Positions 52,380 to 62,896 of a DNA stretch of 64,000 nt are shown here, in pieces (the first letter of the stretch is position 1; each line of letters starts with the position of its first letter). The DNA is from Phytophthora sp. 'mugwort' (taxonomy: Eukaryota; Oomycota; Peronosporomycetes; Peronosporales; Peronosporaceae). The stretch lies in assembly GCA_033558025.1 (NCBI GenBank), contig JAUCEF010000016.1:3348001-3412000 (forward strand), read 5' to 3'. The notes below the pieces were generated by a model. The model was not told where the DNA came from. It was given only the letters and a program-made list of their open reading frames with translations, and searched no databases. Made by a program: the position numbers and the translations under genes.

Positions 52380-55082
52380 ATGGCGGTCCCGACGGCGGAG
52401 GAGAGCGCGCGGCGCTTCAAGATGATCTACATAGGCGCGTCTTTCGTGGCCATGCTCATCTCCACCTATACGACGATGTACGGGCCCATGGACCTGTCGG
52501 CGCCTGTCCAATCAGGCCCCGCGCCGCTAGACGCCGCGTCACTGAGTCAATTGGCACGCGCCAATTCAGCGACCCGCTTCCGCTGGGGCACGTACCGCCC
52601 CGGTCTATATTTGGGTCTTCGGTCAAGAACTGCCCCAGAATTTGTGTCAGCCGGACTATTATGGGGCTCACAACTTGAAGATGTGTCACAAATCAGATAC
52701 CAGTGTCGGCAGGAGGACCGATTTCAACGTTACGGCTGGTTACAGCACGACGGGACCAATTTCGGGCTACAAACAGTGGAGGACCAATTCAACCGCCTGG
52801 AGCTCAGTACCAGCTACGTCCGACTGCAGACGGAGGAGGTCCAGGGATGGGCTGCTAGAGTGCAGGCAGCTCCACTGCTTCCTAAGAACGAGATGCTGAG
52901 ACGTCGACAGGTGCAACAGAGTAACAAGATATCGCTCTTCTTCTATGTGGATCTGGGCTGCGGTGACGAGAGTCTGGAGTTGCAGTGCCGCCACAAGCTC
53001 CAGAACTTGATGGAGGTCGCGGTGGAGCCCACGACGGTGCAGTGCGGACAGCAGGACGAGCAGTGTTTGCAGCTGGTGCTGGAGAGTGAAGGGATCGACG
53101 GTGATACGCAGAGTGAAGATGCTGCTCCGCTGGCCTTCCAGATGCAGCTGCAGCTGAAGACTCGCTCCAATGTGCGTGGTGTGGAGCTACATTATGCTGG
53201 ACTCAAAGACACCAACGTGATTAATATCAAAGACAGGCTCGTGACGCTGGCTCAACGTTCAGGAGGTGAGGAGAACAGAGATTTGAAGACGGACAAGGAG
53301 ATTCAGCTTGAGAATTTCATTGAAGAGGGAAGTACGCTAGTTGTGGTACAGGCGATTGTGAACGTCGATGTCGACACTTTCAAGGAAGGCGACGTGACGC
53401 TGGATGTGCTGTTTAATGAAGCTGCGTCGTCTACTGCTATGGAGGTTGTGAAGTCTCCGATTGATAATCTTATCACTGGAAAGCTGGCTGAGTATTCACA
53501 GCAGTTTGACGACAAGTTCGAGGAAACTTTTCACTTGTCGACAAAGACGTGGCGGGCGAATGATGGCAAGGAGACTTCGTTCAACGATAGTCTTGTGTCA
53601 TTTGCAAAGGCGGCTTTCAGCAACTTGATCGGTGGTACGGGCTACTTCTATGGCAGTTCTATCGTGCAGCACGACCCGGAAACCCCCGATCTTGTCGAAT
53701 CGCCAGTAAAACCGCTGTTCACAGCTGTCCCATCGCGGTCGTTCTTCCCTCGTGGGTTCGTGTGGGATGAAGGTTTCCACCAGATCGGCGTCTCGGCATT
53801 CGACGACACGATTACGCGTGATGTGATTGCTCACTGGCTTGGCTTGATGGAGGACGACGGCTACATCGCTCGTGAACAGATTCTAGGTCAAGCTGCGCGT
53901 CGGCGTGTGCCTGCCGAGTTCCTCGTGCAGCACGTGGAGCACGCCAATCCTCCTACGTTATTACTGGCGCTGGAGAAAATGGTACAGAACGCTGATTCTG
54001 ACCAGGAGCTGAAGGAGTTTGTGCGTACCATCTTCCCCTTCCTGAAGCGCTGGTACAGCTGGTTCTTGAAGACTCAGCACGGTCCGCAAGACGCGAGTTT
54101 CCGCTGGCGCGGACGCCACCCGAGCGATGGTAAACTTCTTTCCAATACACTTTCGTCCGGCCTGGACGACTATCCGCGTGCCTCATTTCCTAGCGAGAAT
54201 GAAATGCACGTGGATTTGCTCTCGTGGATGATTCGTTCGAGTAATATCATGGCGAAGCTTGCAGACTTTATCGGCCAAGAGACTGCTGTTGAGTTATTTA
54301 AGTCGAACAGTGCGCACTTCTTTACCGGACTGGACCAGCATCACTGGAACGAACAAGCTCAGTCGTATTTCGATGTGGGTGACAATAGTGAGGACGGCGT
54401 GATTGAGTATCAGGTCGCTGTGCGTTGCCGCAATGAGCCGGGCCAGGTAGTCGACACGACGGCTGCGATTGCGCAGATTGAGACGAAGGAAGTCAAGTGC
54501 CCAGCTAGCCACCCCGAGTTTCTGTTCCCGCTTGGCGACGGCCATGGTGGACTACAAATGCTGCCCGTATTTGTCCCACACACTACGAAGCTGCAACATG
54601 TGAAACACATCGGTTACGTCAGTATTTTCCCGTTGCTTCTGAAGGTGCTTCCTCCCGACTCGCCCAAGCTTCTCGCGTTGCTGAAGCAAATAACGGATCC
54701 GACACAATTATGGTCTCCGTTTGGACTGCGCTCTCTGTCGACACAAGATCAGTTCTATGAACAAGAGAATGCTCCTGGAGATAACCCGTATTGGCGCGGA
54801 GCTATTTGGATGAACGCCAACTACTTGGCTTTGGATGCGTTACACCATTATGCGCAGGTGAGCACGGGTAGTCCGTTCCAGGTAGAGTTCCAAAAGGCGT
54901 ACACTGCGCTGCGTGCAAATGTTATCGCTAATATCTACCGCGAGTATGAGCGAACTGGATATCTGTGGGAGCAGTATAATGGCGATATTCATGCCGGGAA
55001 GCAGTACGGACAGGGCCAGCGATGCCACCCGTTCTCGGGCTGGACGGCGCTTGTGGTGAACATCATGGCGGAAATTTACTAG
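52380..55082 (+). CDS. GCS1: Mannosyl-oligosaccharide glucosidase (glucosidase I, GH63)
   Basis: ATG 52,380 (MAVPTAEESARRFK) starts a 900-residue type II membrane protein with one N-terminal anchor (about residues 14-33, MIYIGASFVAMLISTYTTMYG). Glucosidase I landmarks: FRWGTYRPGLYLGLRSR, IGGTGYFYG-type sequence, the catalytic-loop signature FPRGFVWDEGFHQ at residues 456-468, NAPGDNPYWRGAIW near 800 and WEQYNGDIHAGKQYGQGQRC near 880. Family knowledge: it removes the outer alpha-1,2-glucose from newly transferred N-glycans in the ER. It is divergent from OST3/6, which acts in the preceding step. No intron is needed. An in-frame upstream ATG at 52,215 would place residues in front of the anchor and is less likely. 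Confidence 0.93.
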   Translation: MAVPTAEESARRFKMIYIGASFVAMLISTYTTMYGPMDLSAPVQSGPAPLDAASLSQLARANSATRFRWGTYRPGLYLGLRSRTAPEFVSAGLLWGSQLEDVSQIRYQCRQEDRFQRYGWLQHDGTNFGLQTVEDQFNRLELSTSYVRLQTEEVQGWAARVQAAPLLPKNEMLRRRQVQQSNKISLFFYVDLGCGDESLELQCRHKLQNLMEVAVEPTTVQCGQQDEQCLQLVLESEGIDGDTQSEDAAPLAFQMQLQLKTRSNVRGVELHYAGLKDTNVINIKDRLVTLAQRSGGEENRDLKTDKEIQLENFIEEGSTLVVVQAIVNVDVDTFKEGDVTLDVLFNEAASSTAMEVVKSPIDNLITGKLAEYSQQFDDKFEETFHLSTKTWRANDGKETSFNDSLVSFAKAAFSNLIGGTGYFYGSSIVQHDPETPDLVESPVKPLFTAVPSRSFFPRGFVWDEGFHQIGVSAFDDTITRDVIAHWLGLMEDDGYIAREQILGQAARRRVPAEFLVQHVEHANPPTLLLALEKMVQNADSDQELKEFVRTIFPFLKRWYSWFLKTQHGPQDASFRWRGRHPSDGKLLSNTLSSGLDDYPRASFPSENEMHVDLLSWMIRSSNIMAKLADFIGQETAVELFKSNSAHFFTGLDQHHWNEQAQSYFDVGDNSEDGVIEYQVAVRCRNEPGQVVDTTAAIAQIETKEVKCPASHPEFLFPLGDGHGGLQMLPVFVPHTTKLQHVKHIGYVSIFPLLLKVLPPDSPKLLALLKQITDPTQLWSPFGLRSLSTQDQFYEQENAPGDNPYWRGAIWMNANYLALDALHHYAQVSTGSPFQVEFQKAYTALRANVIANIYREYERTGYLWEQYNGDIHAGKQYGQGQRCHPFSGWTALVVNIMAEIY

Positions 55083-56336
55083 AAGCAGGAGTGCATTTTT
55101 AAGGAATGGGAGGACAAATTTGACTTTGTGAGCACGATTCTTACAGTAGTCTGTTGCTAACGCACTACATTTGAAATATCATCAAACAAAAGCACTTGGA
55201 TATTCCTGGCAACAGGGATTCCAACAATTACTTTTCCATTACAGAGGTTAATTAATCGGTGGCGCCCAAAACAGGTCTCTGCCAGGTCAGAGTAGGTCAC
55301 GTCGTAACACACGACATGCAATTCCCATGTGGTGCGCATGGTGAGAGAAGTCATACAGCTGCATGTTGGATAACAATGCCGGTCTAATAGTGCTGGTCAA
55401 CAGGTACATCCGTTTCAAAACGACAAACGACTTCCGGAACGACGCTTGGGACCACTAACCTGTATTGGACGCTAAGGCGAAGAAAGTAGCAAATGCAATG
55501 CATCGTCGCTTGCGTTCAACGAGACAGCGACGACTCTGTACGGCAAACCAAAGCTACCAAATCAGCGATGAATCCTCGACGAATCCGATGCGCGAAGCTG
55601 ACACTGGTAATGCACGCATATTTGCCCCGATCTGGTCAACACGTTACTTTTGCTGATATTGTTTTGTCTAAAATGGTAGCTGGGCCATCGCTATCGGCTA
55701 CAAGAGCTGTTGATGAGTCAATTGCTGAAGGGGATCACAGAGAAGTTGTAGCGATTGATGGACGTGTTCGTCCAGGGAGTGCAGCTAGACAGAGTATGGC
55801 GTTTTTATTGAACCCTTTTAGTGGTGACGACGAAGCAGATCCTTGTATCCGGCGATGCTACTACACCTTTGACGATTGATAGTGCTGAGCAAACTTTTAA
55901 TGATAATTACGAGTTTGGATTTGGAGACGGCATTGATGCAGATCGTGAATTCAGTGCTGACGAGCCCAGCATTAGCCTTATCACTGTTGTTGGCACTGTT
56001 GTTGGTGACAGTGATGACGAATAATAGTCGACGGGTGCCGTACGGATCGTACCAGTCGTTGGATTGCCGGCCACAAGTACATCCAATAAGCCTTTTTTTG
56101 GTGAAAGTATCATACCGGTGCAGTCATACCCCAGTAACAATTGCGCCGGCAGGTGCGATTTCGTTTAAACTTATCATGCTACACGAATTTCGTTCCCCAC
56201 GTGTGGCCTTTATGCGATATCAAGCAGTGCCGACCATCCGAGCACGACAACAGACGTAACAGAAGCAATGAAACGTGAGGTTGATTGCCTAGCCGTAACT
56301 GCATCTGCGATCCGAACTGAAATTTGGGAACTAGTT
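55083..56336. other. Intergenic region with a decayed acidic ORF
   Basis: Plus-strand segments at 55,561-55,879 and 55,821-56,024 read as one protein after a frame change: VAGPSLSATRAVDESIAEGD, GSAARQSMAFLLNPF, then FNDNYEFGFGDGIDADREFS and VVGDSDDE before TAA at 56,022. The C-terminus is acidic. I do not recognise the family. A minus-strand frame (55,157-55,354) encodes LHVVCYDVTYSDLAETCFGR and is likewise unassigned. Confidence 0.3.
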
Positions 56337-56735
56337 TGTAACGGGGTTACACGAAGGTAACACGAGTGTAGCCGTGCTACGTGTCACCTTGTAGTAAGTG
56401 GTACTTGGTACCACTTGGATTAACGGGATTTCAGTACGTGGCCACAGGTCCACTCGATATGCATTTGACTAGGCTAACTATGGTAGATTGTTAGAGTCAT
56501 ACAATTACACCTCAGGCGGCTTTGCCGCAGATAAGCAAGCAAATAACAGTTCAGTATTAGCATCAAAGAGAGTATTGTCCTAGGTTTAGGAATACTGACT
56601 CTTTGAGTCTCTAGTGGTATAACTAGAGTGATCTAAGCCTCTGCGGAGGCCCTAGGGGCTAATATAACCACAGCTAAGATTCGGGGGGGGGAGTCATACG
56701 TCTTCCTCTGACGCACTACGCTACGCAGCCCCGCT
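56337..56735 (+). repeat. Putative 5' LTR of the Ty3 chromovirus
   Basis: It starts with TGTAACGGGGTTACA, with an LTR-like palindromic end, about 450 bp before the gag ATG. Just after the proposed end, TGGTAGCATTTGTAGTC (from about 56,741) could serve as primer-binding site. The same first 14 bases occur inverted at 9,664-9,677. No matching 3' LTR is seen after 62,575, so the end is a guess. Confidence 0.35.
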
Positions 56736-56789
56736 GCACCTGGTAGCATTTGTAGTCAGTCCCGCACCTAAGACTATTCCTCGGTGAGG

Positions 56790-57619
56790 ATGGAGCAGAC
56801 AGCGTTTTCTAACCTGTCCCAGAGCCAACAAGACGCGCTGAAAAGCTTATGTCTTTGCTCGGCCCTGAGGGCATAACGCATCTTGCTTCGCAAGGACCGG
56901 ACGCGGTGAACGCGCGTCTGGAGGCGTTCTCAAGTTACGAGAATCCTCTGTCGGAGCACCTCCAGCAGAGGATGTCGGCGTCTGCATCGACGTCGACGAC
57001 ATCGCAGGATGGGGCCTCCCGGCCTAAACCGCTCATCGTGAGCGTCAAGACTTTCGAAGGAAAGGAGGGAGAGAACCTCATGTTGTGGATCCGTGAGATC
57101 GAAATGGCGATGGGATCGGCCATGCTCCGTACTGAGCAACAGCGCGTAGTGCTAGCGATCTCGAAGCTCGGTGGCCGAGTACGAGAATGGGCACTCACGT
57201 GCGGCACGTCGGTGGACGCGGCCTTCCGGAGCTGGGAAGAGCTGAAACTCCAGCTTTCGCAAGTGTTTGCCCCTCCTAATCAGGCGTACCACGTGACGTC
57301 ACGCTTTTTGAGTACCCGCCAGGGTAAGAAGGACTTGGTGGAATTCGTCCAGGAGTTGCGAACTCTGATCGCCGGCATGGCGGCCGATCCTCTGCCAGAG
57401 GCAGTGACTGTGACAGCCTTTATGGAGGGTCTCCGCACTGGCGTGGCTAGGACAGAAGTCTCCCGCACTCACCCTTCCTCTTTTGAAGAGGCCGTGAGAG
57501 TGGCGTTGAACGCCGAGTTCAACTTCAAGTCGTCTCGACTTGGATGGGGCGTTGCCAACGCTACTCTGTCCGACGGACCGGTCCCTATGGACCTCAGCTA
57601 CGCTGAAAAAAAAAGATGA
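56790..57619 (+). pseudogene. Ty3 gag
   Basis: ATG 56,790 ([18 protein letters not shown]) shifts frame near 56,845 into [16 protein letters not shown]. The capsid region follows: [52 protein letters not shown] and [19 protein letters not shown]. The frame ends at TGA 57,619 after a run of eight A bases (57,605 onward), where a one-base error would explain the break. The zinc knuckle region continues in another frame as SYCRSTAHLRATCPSH and looks damaged. Confidence 0.85.
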
Positions 57620-57869
57620 GGAAGCTGAGCTTTATGCTGCCGAGCAGCGTATGGGGTCCATCGGTGCTTCATACTGCCGAAGCACCGCCCATTTGAGGGC
57701 AACCTGCCCGTCACACAGGTCGCGTCAAGCTTCTACGTGCCTTCGCTCTGCATCGATCCGAGCCATCGGCTCGTCGCGGTGAAACGGCGACACTCAGTAG
57801 GCGCGGGGCGCCCTCCTGGGGAAGAACTGAGTTCTGTTGAGCCTCATGGAGGTGGAGGGCAACAGGGCC

Positions 57870-58973
57870 CAGCCCCGGAGAGAGCCGTACTCTCTAACAC
57901 GGAACGTGTATGCAAGCCGGGCTTGATCGTCGTTGAGGCGACGGTGAAGGGCTTTGAAAACCCATGGATCATATTGATCGATTCCGGAGCGTCGGACAAC
58001 TATGCTCGACGCTCCACAATGGAAGGAAGTCAGCAATACGCTGAGGCGCCTCAGGGAGCGCAGGCCTGACATCATCACTGTTCGCCTGGCGACAGGGACC
58101 CGTGTCACGGTGCGTAAGGTTCCTTTGAACCTGGGCGTGAAGTTTCTCGACTTCGATAGCGTGGAACGCTGTCTGGTCCTGGACCTGGATTCGAGGTACG
58201 ACCTCATCCTGGGCATGGCATGGCTGGAACGCCATGAGCCATGGATTGATTGGATTTCGAAGACCTTAGACGCAACGCGCTTTACTCCTGGTGGAGCTTT
58301 GGTGAGTCATGAACCCACCTCTACTAGGAAGCAAAAGCGCTTTTGGCACGGGCACTGGACCGATTCGGTCAACGTCCTGGACATCGGAGTATCCGAACTT
58401 GTAGACACTGAAGGTGTCGAGGACAAGTGTCCCGAGCAGAGCTCGTGGACTGTGACTGGAGCGGCAGGAACCCGCTGGGTGATACAGGTGACATGTGTCA
58501 CGACAACGACACCCGTCATGATGACGGTGTGTCTTCACACGCCATGTGTGGCGTGGCCGGCAGTATGCCGGAGCATCATAACCGCAGGCCTCAGGATGCA
58601 TGTGGAGCGGCAGGCAATCAGCTGGGTGACCGACGTCATGGTGACATTTGGTCACAACAGTGACACTCATCACGACGACGAATTGTCGCTACACGCCATG
58701 CGTGGTATGGCCGGCCGTGGGCCGGGCCACCCAGACCGATGGTCCACCGATGGAGGTGACGTGGCACGTAATCCACGGGGTGCAGACTGCGAGCATCGCA
58801 GCTCTGCGACGGTTGTCGGTCAAGACATACTAGTCTCGGGTGAAACGCACAGGGTGCAAGCGCCTGGAGACGCAGCTGATGTGACTGTTAGGACCTACCC
58901 GAGGCAAACAGTCTCAGCGGGGAGAAGGCTACGTCGCCAAGCGTCAGCCATGAGACCCAAAGCGTCTGATGCG
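57870..58973 (+). repeat. Left arm of the 1.1-kb inverted repeat (Ty3 gag/protease-linker)
   Basis: Reverse complement of 62,897-64,000; both spans are 1,104 bp with no net indel, which is a consistency check. The last 40 bp have a few mismatches (for example GTCAGCC versus GTCAATC); the rest appears identical, as all the translated frames of the two arms agree. The full extent upstream is unknown because the partner leaves the window. Confidence 0.9.
58446..58790 (+). repeat. Two diverged tandem repeats of about 150-170 bp in the protease-RT linker
   Basis: Unit 1 (about 58,446-58,600) and unit 2 (about 58,600-58,770) both run GGAGCGGCAGG, then GCTGGGTGA, TGACA...GTCAC, CA.GACGA, ACACGCCATG.GTGG and GGCCGGC. 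In one frame they encode related segments, LGDTGDMCHDNDTRHDDG and LGDRRHGDI-SHNSDTHHDDE, each followed by HAMxGxAG. Such His/Asp-rich repeats are not a standard Ty3 domain. Confidence 0.6.
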
Positions 58974-59289
58974 TCTAGCATGACGAGTGAAGAGACTTCT
59001 GGTGATAGCTAGCAGCTATATACACTCGTCAACGGAGTGACAGGGGAAGCCGATGGCGACATCAGTCTAGAGACTATGCCCACTGGGGACGCTCTATTGG
59101 AGCTGGACGAGATGTCCATGGCCGAGTTCGGCGATGCCTTGAAGGCCGACGATTTAGCCGAGTTAGTCATTCTGCGACCTGACGAGGATTTAAACTCGCC
59201 GTCGCTTTTGGATAAAGTAGTCCTTGAGGACACCAAGAAGGCGCTTAAGCCCGGCGGCTTAAGTGGGCAGGATCCTCGATCCTCAAGGA

Positions 59290-60470
59290 CCCCTCGGATC
59301 CGTACTACCTTTTGGTGAAGGAGTATCAAGATGTGGTCTCGAAAGAACCTCCCACGAGGCTAGCTCCGGATCGAGTTGTACGTCATGAGATTGACCTGGT
59401 TCCTGCAAATACTGCTTGACAAGGCAGCGGCCTTTGCCACGAGAACAGTGTGACGTCATTGACGCGTTCTTCCGTGCTAAGCACGAGGCGGGTGTGGTGC
59501 GCGAGAGCAAATCTCCGCACTGAACGCCTACGCGCTGTGTCAGAAAGCCGAATGGCAAGTGGCGAATCGTTCATGCTTTTAATAAGCTCAACGCGGCCAA
59601 CATTCCGGCGCAAACGCCTATTCCTAGGAAGGACGTTCTCCAAAACAAATGACGGGGTGTACGGTGTACAGTGCCCTCGACTTGGTCGATGGATACTATC
59701 AATTACTCATGCAAGCAAGCGATATGCCGCTTACGGCGGTCAGCCCTCCGAGTGGTATGCTCTGGGAGTGGCTAGTAATGCACCAAAGGCTGTCGAACAC
59801 GCTGCGACGTTCAATCGTCCTGTCACGCAACTGTTCAGGCCCCACAGGGCGTATGCTCAGACATACTTCGACGATATATTCGTTCAAGTCGTGCGGAGCA
59901 CGTAAAGACGATGTGGAGAACCACATTGAGCACCTGCGAGCGGTGCTCGAGTGCATGCGCACACACAAGTTGTATGCCAACATTGACAAGTGTGGCTTCG
60001 GCGCTGAATAGATCCCCTTTCTGGGATGCTTCATTCGGAAGCGAGGCCTTCGAGCGGAAGTCGCTAAGGTCAAGGCCATTGTAAAATGGCCGGTTCCAAA
60101 GAACCAGAAAGACTTACGGAAGTGGCTTGGCCTGGCCAATTACTTGCACAAGTACAGCAAGAACTGTGCTGAGGTGGCAAGGCCACTGTCCAATCTCCTT
60201 AAGAAGGATGGACTGGTGTTGGGACACCGGACATCAAGCGGCTTTTGAAGCCATTAAGGGTAGTCTCCTTCAGGCCCCGATCCTGGCCCTGCCAGACCCC
60301 GATCGTCCTTTCAGTGTCGTCTGTGACGCATCGGGCTTTGCCATCGGCAGTGCTTTGTTGCAAGCAGACGCCGAAGGGCGTGAACGCGTGGTCGCGTTTG
60401 AATCTCGCCAGCATAAGGCGCTGAGAAGAACTATCCAGTTCATGACAAAGAGCTACTTGCGATGAAGTAT
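59290..60470 (+). pseudogene. Ty3 reverse transcriptase
   Basis: Across several frames: VYSALDLVDGYYQLLMQASD, GMLWEWLVM, the catalytic TYFDDIF (about 59,865), HIEHLRAVLECMRTHKLYAN, PVPKNQKDLRKWLGLANYLH-type sequence and ILALPDPDRPFSVVCDASGF at the RT/RNase H boundary. Frame changes near 59,420, 59,760, 59,890 and 60,010 break it. The YxDD catalytic site is retained. Confidence 0.85.
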
Positions 60471-62100
60471 GCGCTCGTCAAATTCAGGGTTCACCTGCTC
60501 GGCTCCAAGCCGTTTGTGATCTACAATGATCGTGCGTCATTACGCACTGCGACGCAGTCGCCTCATACTCTCTCAGAGAATGGCCCTTGGCTCACCTTCT
60601 TTGCGGAGTACAACTTCGAGGTGAAGTACAAGCCTGGCAGGCAGAACGTCTTGGACGATGCGTTATCACGCAGACCAGACTATGAGACTGCTCACATCAC
60701 GACGGTGACTTCATCTGTGGCAGACTTGATCCACGCGGCGTACGCGCATGACGACTCCTGCGTAGCTCTGCTACATGCGCGAGGAAGCGCGGAGTTTGCT
60801 AATTCAGACATTAAGCTGTCAGCGCGGCTGCGCACGAGGCAACATCGATACACTCTCGATGATGGCGTATTGTACTACGGTACTGGTCCAGAGGACACCC
60901 CACGTGTCGTGGTTCCTCACGAAGAGGATCTCAAGTATCGTATCTTCTATGAGGCACATGATACCCCACTTGGTGGTCATCTCGGTCAAGAAAAGACCTA
61001 CAGCTCGGTGAGCTCCCATTACTGGTGGCCGAAGCTTTACAAGTGGGTCCGTACGTATGTACGCACGTGTGAGACGTGTCAACGGGTTAAACCCTCGCTA
61101 CACTCGGCTGCGCCGTTGGCCAGCTTGCCTGTACCTACGGCGTGTTGGCAATCCATGCGTATGGACTTTGTGTTCGGCCTGCCACGGGATGCGGCGGGCA
61201 ACACGGGCATCGCGGTCTTTTCGACCGATTGAGCAAGATGGCTCATTTAGCGGCGGTGTCGGACTCCATCGATGGAAAAGGAACAGACACGCTATTCATG
61301 GATCGTGTCTTTCGACAGTATGGTCTGCCAGAGGCAATTGTCTCGGATTGAGATCCTCGTTTCACGGGGTAAGTTTTGAACGTCGGTCTTTAAGGTACTC
61401 GGCCGACTCGACATGTCCACAGCGGACCATCCGCAGACCGATGGTCAGACTGAACGCGTGAATCGCGTAGTCGAAGACATGCTTCCACTCGTTGAGTTTG
61501 CATTGAACAATGCGGTGCATGCCTCGACAGGCTTCACCCCGTTCTATTTGAACGGTCTCAGACACCCTCGTGTCCCGCTGACGCCACCACTCCGTGGTTC
61601 TGGGCTTAGTGGGGGAGGGATAGCCGATGGCTAGCTGAGGTCAGTCCAGCTGCAGTTCGCAGGCAAGCTGACACGTTCGTGTCTACGCGTTTAAGCGTCT
61701 TACGACAATTACGCGATGCGATGGCGGAAAGCCAAGATGTTCAGAAGGAACAGGCTGATGCAAAGGGCAGAAGCAACACTGAAGTGTATAAAGTAGGTGA
61801 CAACGTTTTATTACACGCGAAAATCTATCTACACATGCCGTGTCTGCGGTCTTTAAGAACAAGTTGCGCCCGCGCTTCATTGGACCTTTTAAGGTCGTGG
61901 CCAGGAAGGGCCTTGCGTACACGCTCAATCTTCCGAAAGATGCGAGCACACCCCGTGTTTTACGTAGACTTTCTTAAGCCATATCGAAACCCGGCTCGGG
62001 TGAGCGCGGAGGGTTTTGCCCACAGCCGGTGGTTGGCCAAAGCGCTGGAGGCGCACGAGGAAGTCCAACTGACCACGTAGCTCAGCGAGCGAACGGTCCA
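60462..62100 (+). pseudogene. Ty3 RNase H and integrase
   Basis: The open frame from 60,462 carries VHLLGSKPFVIYNDRASLRT (usually TDHASL), YKPGRQNVLDDALSRRPDY, and the integrase zinc module HDTPLGGHLGQEKTY with CETCQRVKPS. The core continues as MRMDFVFGLPRD, then in other frames LSKMAHLAAVSDSID, VFRQYGLPEAIVSD followed by a TGA near 61,351, and [20 protein letters not shown]. The C-terminal region ends with FYVDFLKPYRNPARV. Several C-to-T-type stops are visible. Confidence 0.85.
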
Positions 62101-62399
62101 GCGCTTCGAAGCGACGTGAAGAGAACTGCTCCAGGAGCTCCAGGCGGTTGGCAACCGAGACAGGAGACTGAAGCCAGTCGACTCAATGATGCACAGCATC
62201 GATCTCGTCAGCGAGACGGTCACGGTGACTCGTCGCCCACTGCGGCGAGTCGAACAGGGTTTGCACCCGCCTCTCGACCGCTAGCAGATCACTGCAACTC
62301 GCAGCGCGAGGATCCAGCGGGTCACGACCCCCACCGCCGTTGCTCGATGAGCAGGGAGCTTCTCACTGTCAGGTGGAGCGCTTAGTGGCGCGGCGTCGT

Positions 62400-62575
62400 C
62401 GCCAGGTCGTACCCAACACTTGTGAAGTGGAGGGGTTATCCTCACTCACATAACTCTTGGGAGTACGAGGTCCTCCTCTGGCAATATTGCCCTGACGTCG
62501 TGAACGCTTTCGATCGACGTGATCAGCAGAGCCCAGAGGGCCAACGACCGAGGCGTCGCCCTGGTCTATAAGAAG
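62400..62575 (+). other. Chromodomain at the integrase C-terminus
   Basis: In one frame: YPTLVKWRGYPHSHNSWEY, EVLLWQYCPDVVNAFDRRDQ, then PEGQRPRRRPGL and TAA near 62,569. LVKWRGY and the later WE aromatic residues are the chromodomain signature that defines chromoviruses, a Ty3/gypsy clade that may target heterochromatin. It is separated from the integrase by frameshifts. Confidence 0.75.
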
Positions 62576-62896
62576 AGCGGTCTCACGAACGTGAGAGCCA
62601 TTAGCTGTGACAGCAGAAGCACCGAGTGCGAGAGAGCCATGGGGGCGAGGCCGGTAGGCAGGCGGTAATTGGCGTGTCGCCTCGAGTTTTGCAAACTCGA
62701 AACGGAGTCGACCTTCGACTCGAGAACATCAGTTTCACTGAAACTAGCCCGAAGGGCATCAATGGAAGAGAGCTTGCGAGCTCCTTCCACCCAACTTTGG
62801 AACTGTCCATCGTCCCTTCTAAGACGTCTCTCCTGATAGGAGTACGACTGGATAAGTCCGCATCGATGGAACCGAGCCGCGCCGGGCTTGTACTTG
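62576..62896. other. Junction region between the two inverted Ty3 copies
   Basis: About 320 bp that match neither the end of the plus element nor the start of the inverted copy. It contains a minus-strand frame (SFSETDVLESKVDSVSSLQN) and a plus-strand frame, neither of which I can assign. No LTR ends or target-site duplication are evident. Confidence 0.35.

Larger units (their letters stand above)
57737..59012 (+). pseudogene. Ty3 aspartic protease and His/Asp-rich linker
   Basis: The protease site IILIDSGASDNYARR (about 57,975; DSGA active site) is followed, after a frame change near 58,005, by VKFLDFDSVERCLVLDLDSR and DLILGMAWLERHEPWIDW, the C-terminal protease signature. The frame from 58,002 then stays open through a linker with a tandem repeat (58,446-58,830) up to TAG 59,010-59,012. 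The segment 57,870-58,973 is present in inverted orientation at 62,897-64,000. Confidence 0.8.
56790..62575 (+). mobile_element. Ty3/gypsy chromovirus, frameshifted
   Basis: In order on the plus strand: gag, protease, a His/Asp-rich linker, RT, RNase H, integrase (HHCC and DDE parts) and a C-terminal chromodomain. All are recognisable, but at least eight frame changes or stops break them. The 5' LTR is putative and no 3' LTR follows the chromodomain. An inverted second copy of part of the element starts at 62,897. Confidence 0.9.
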
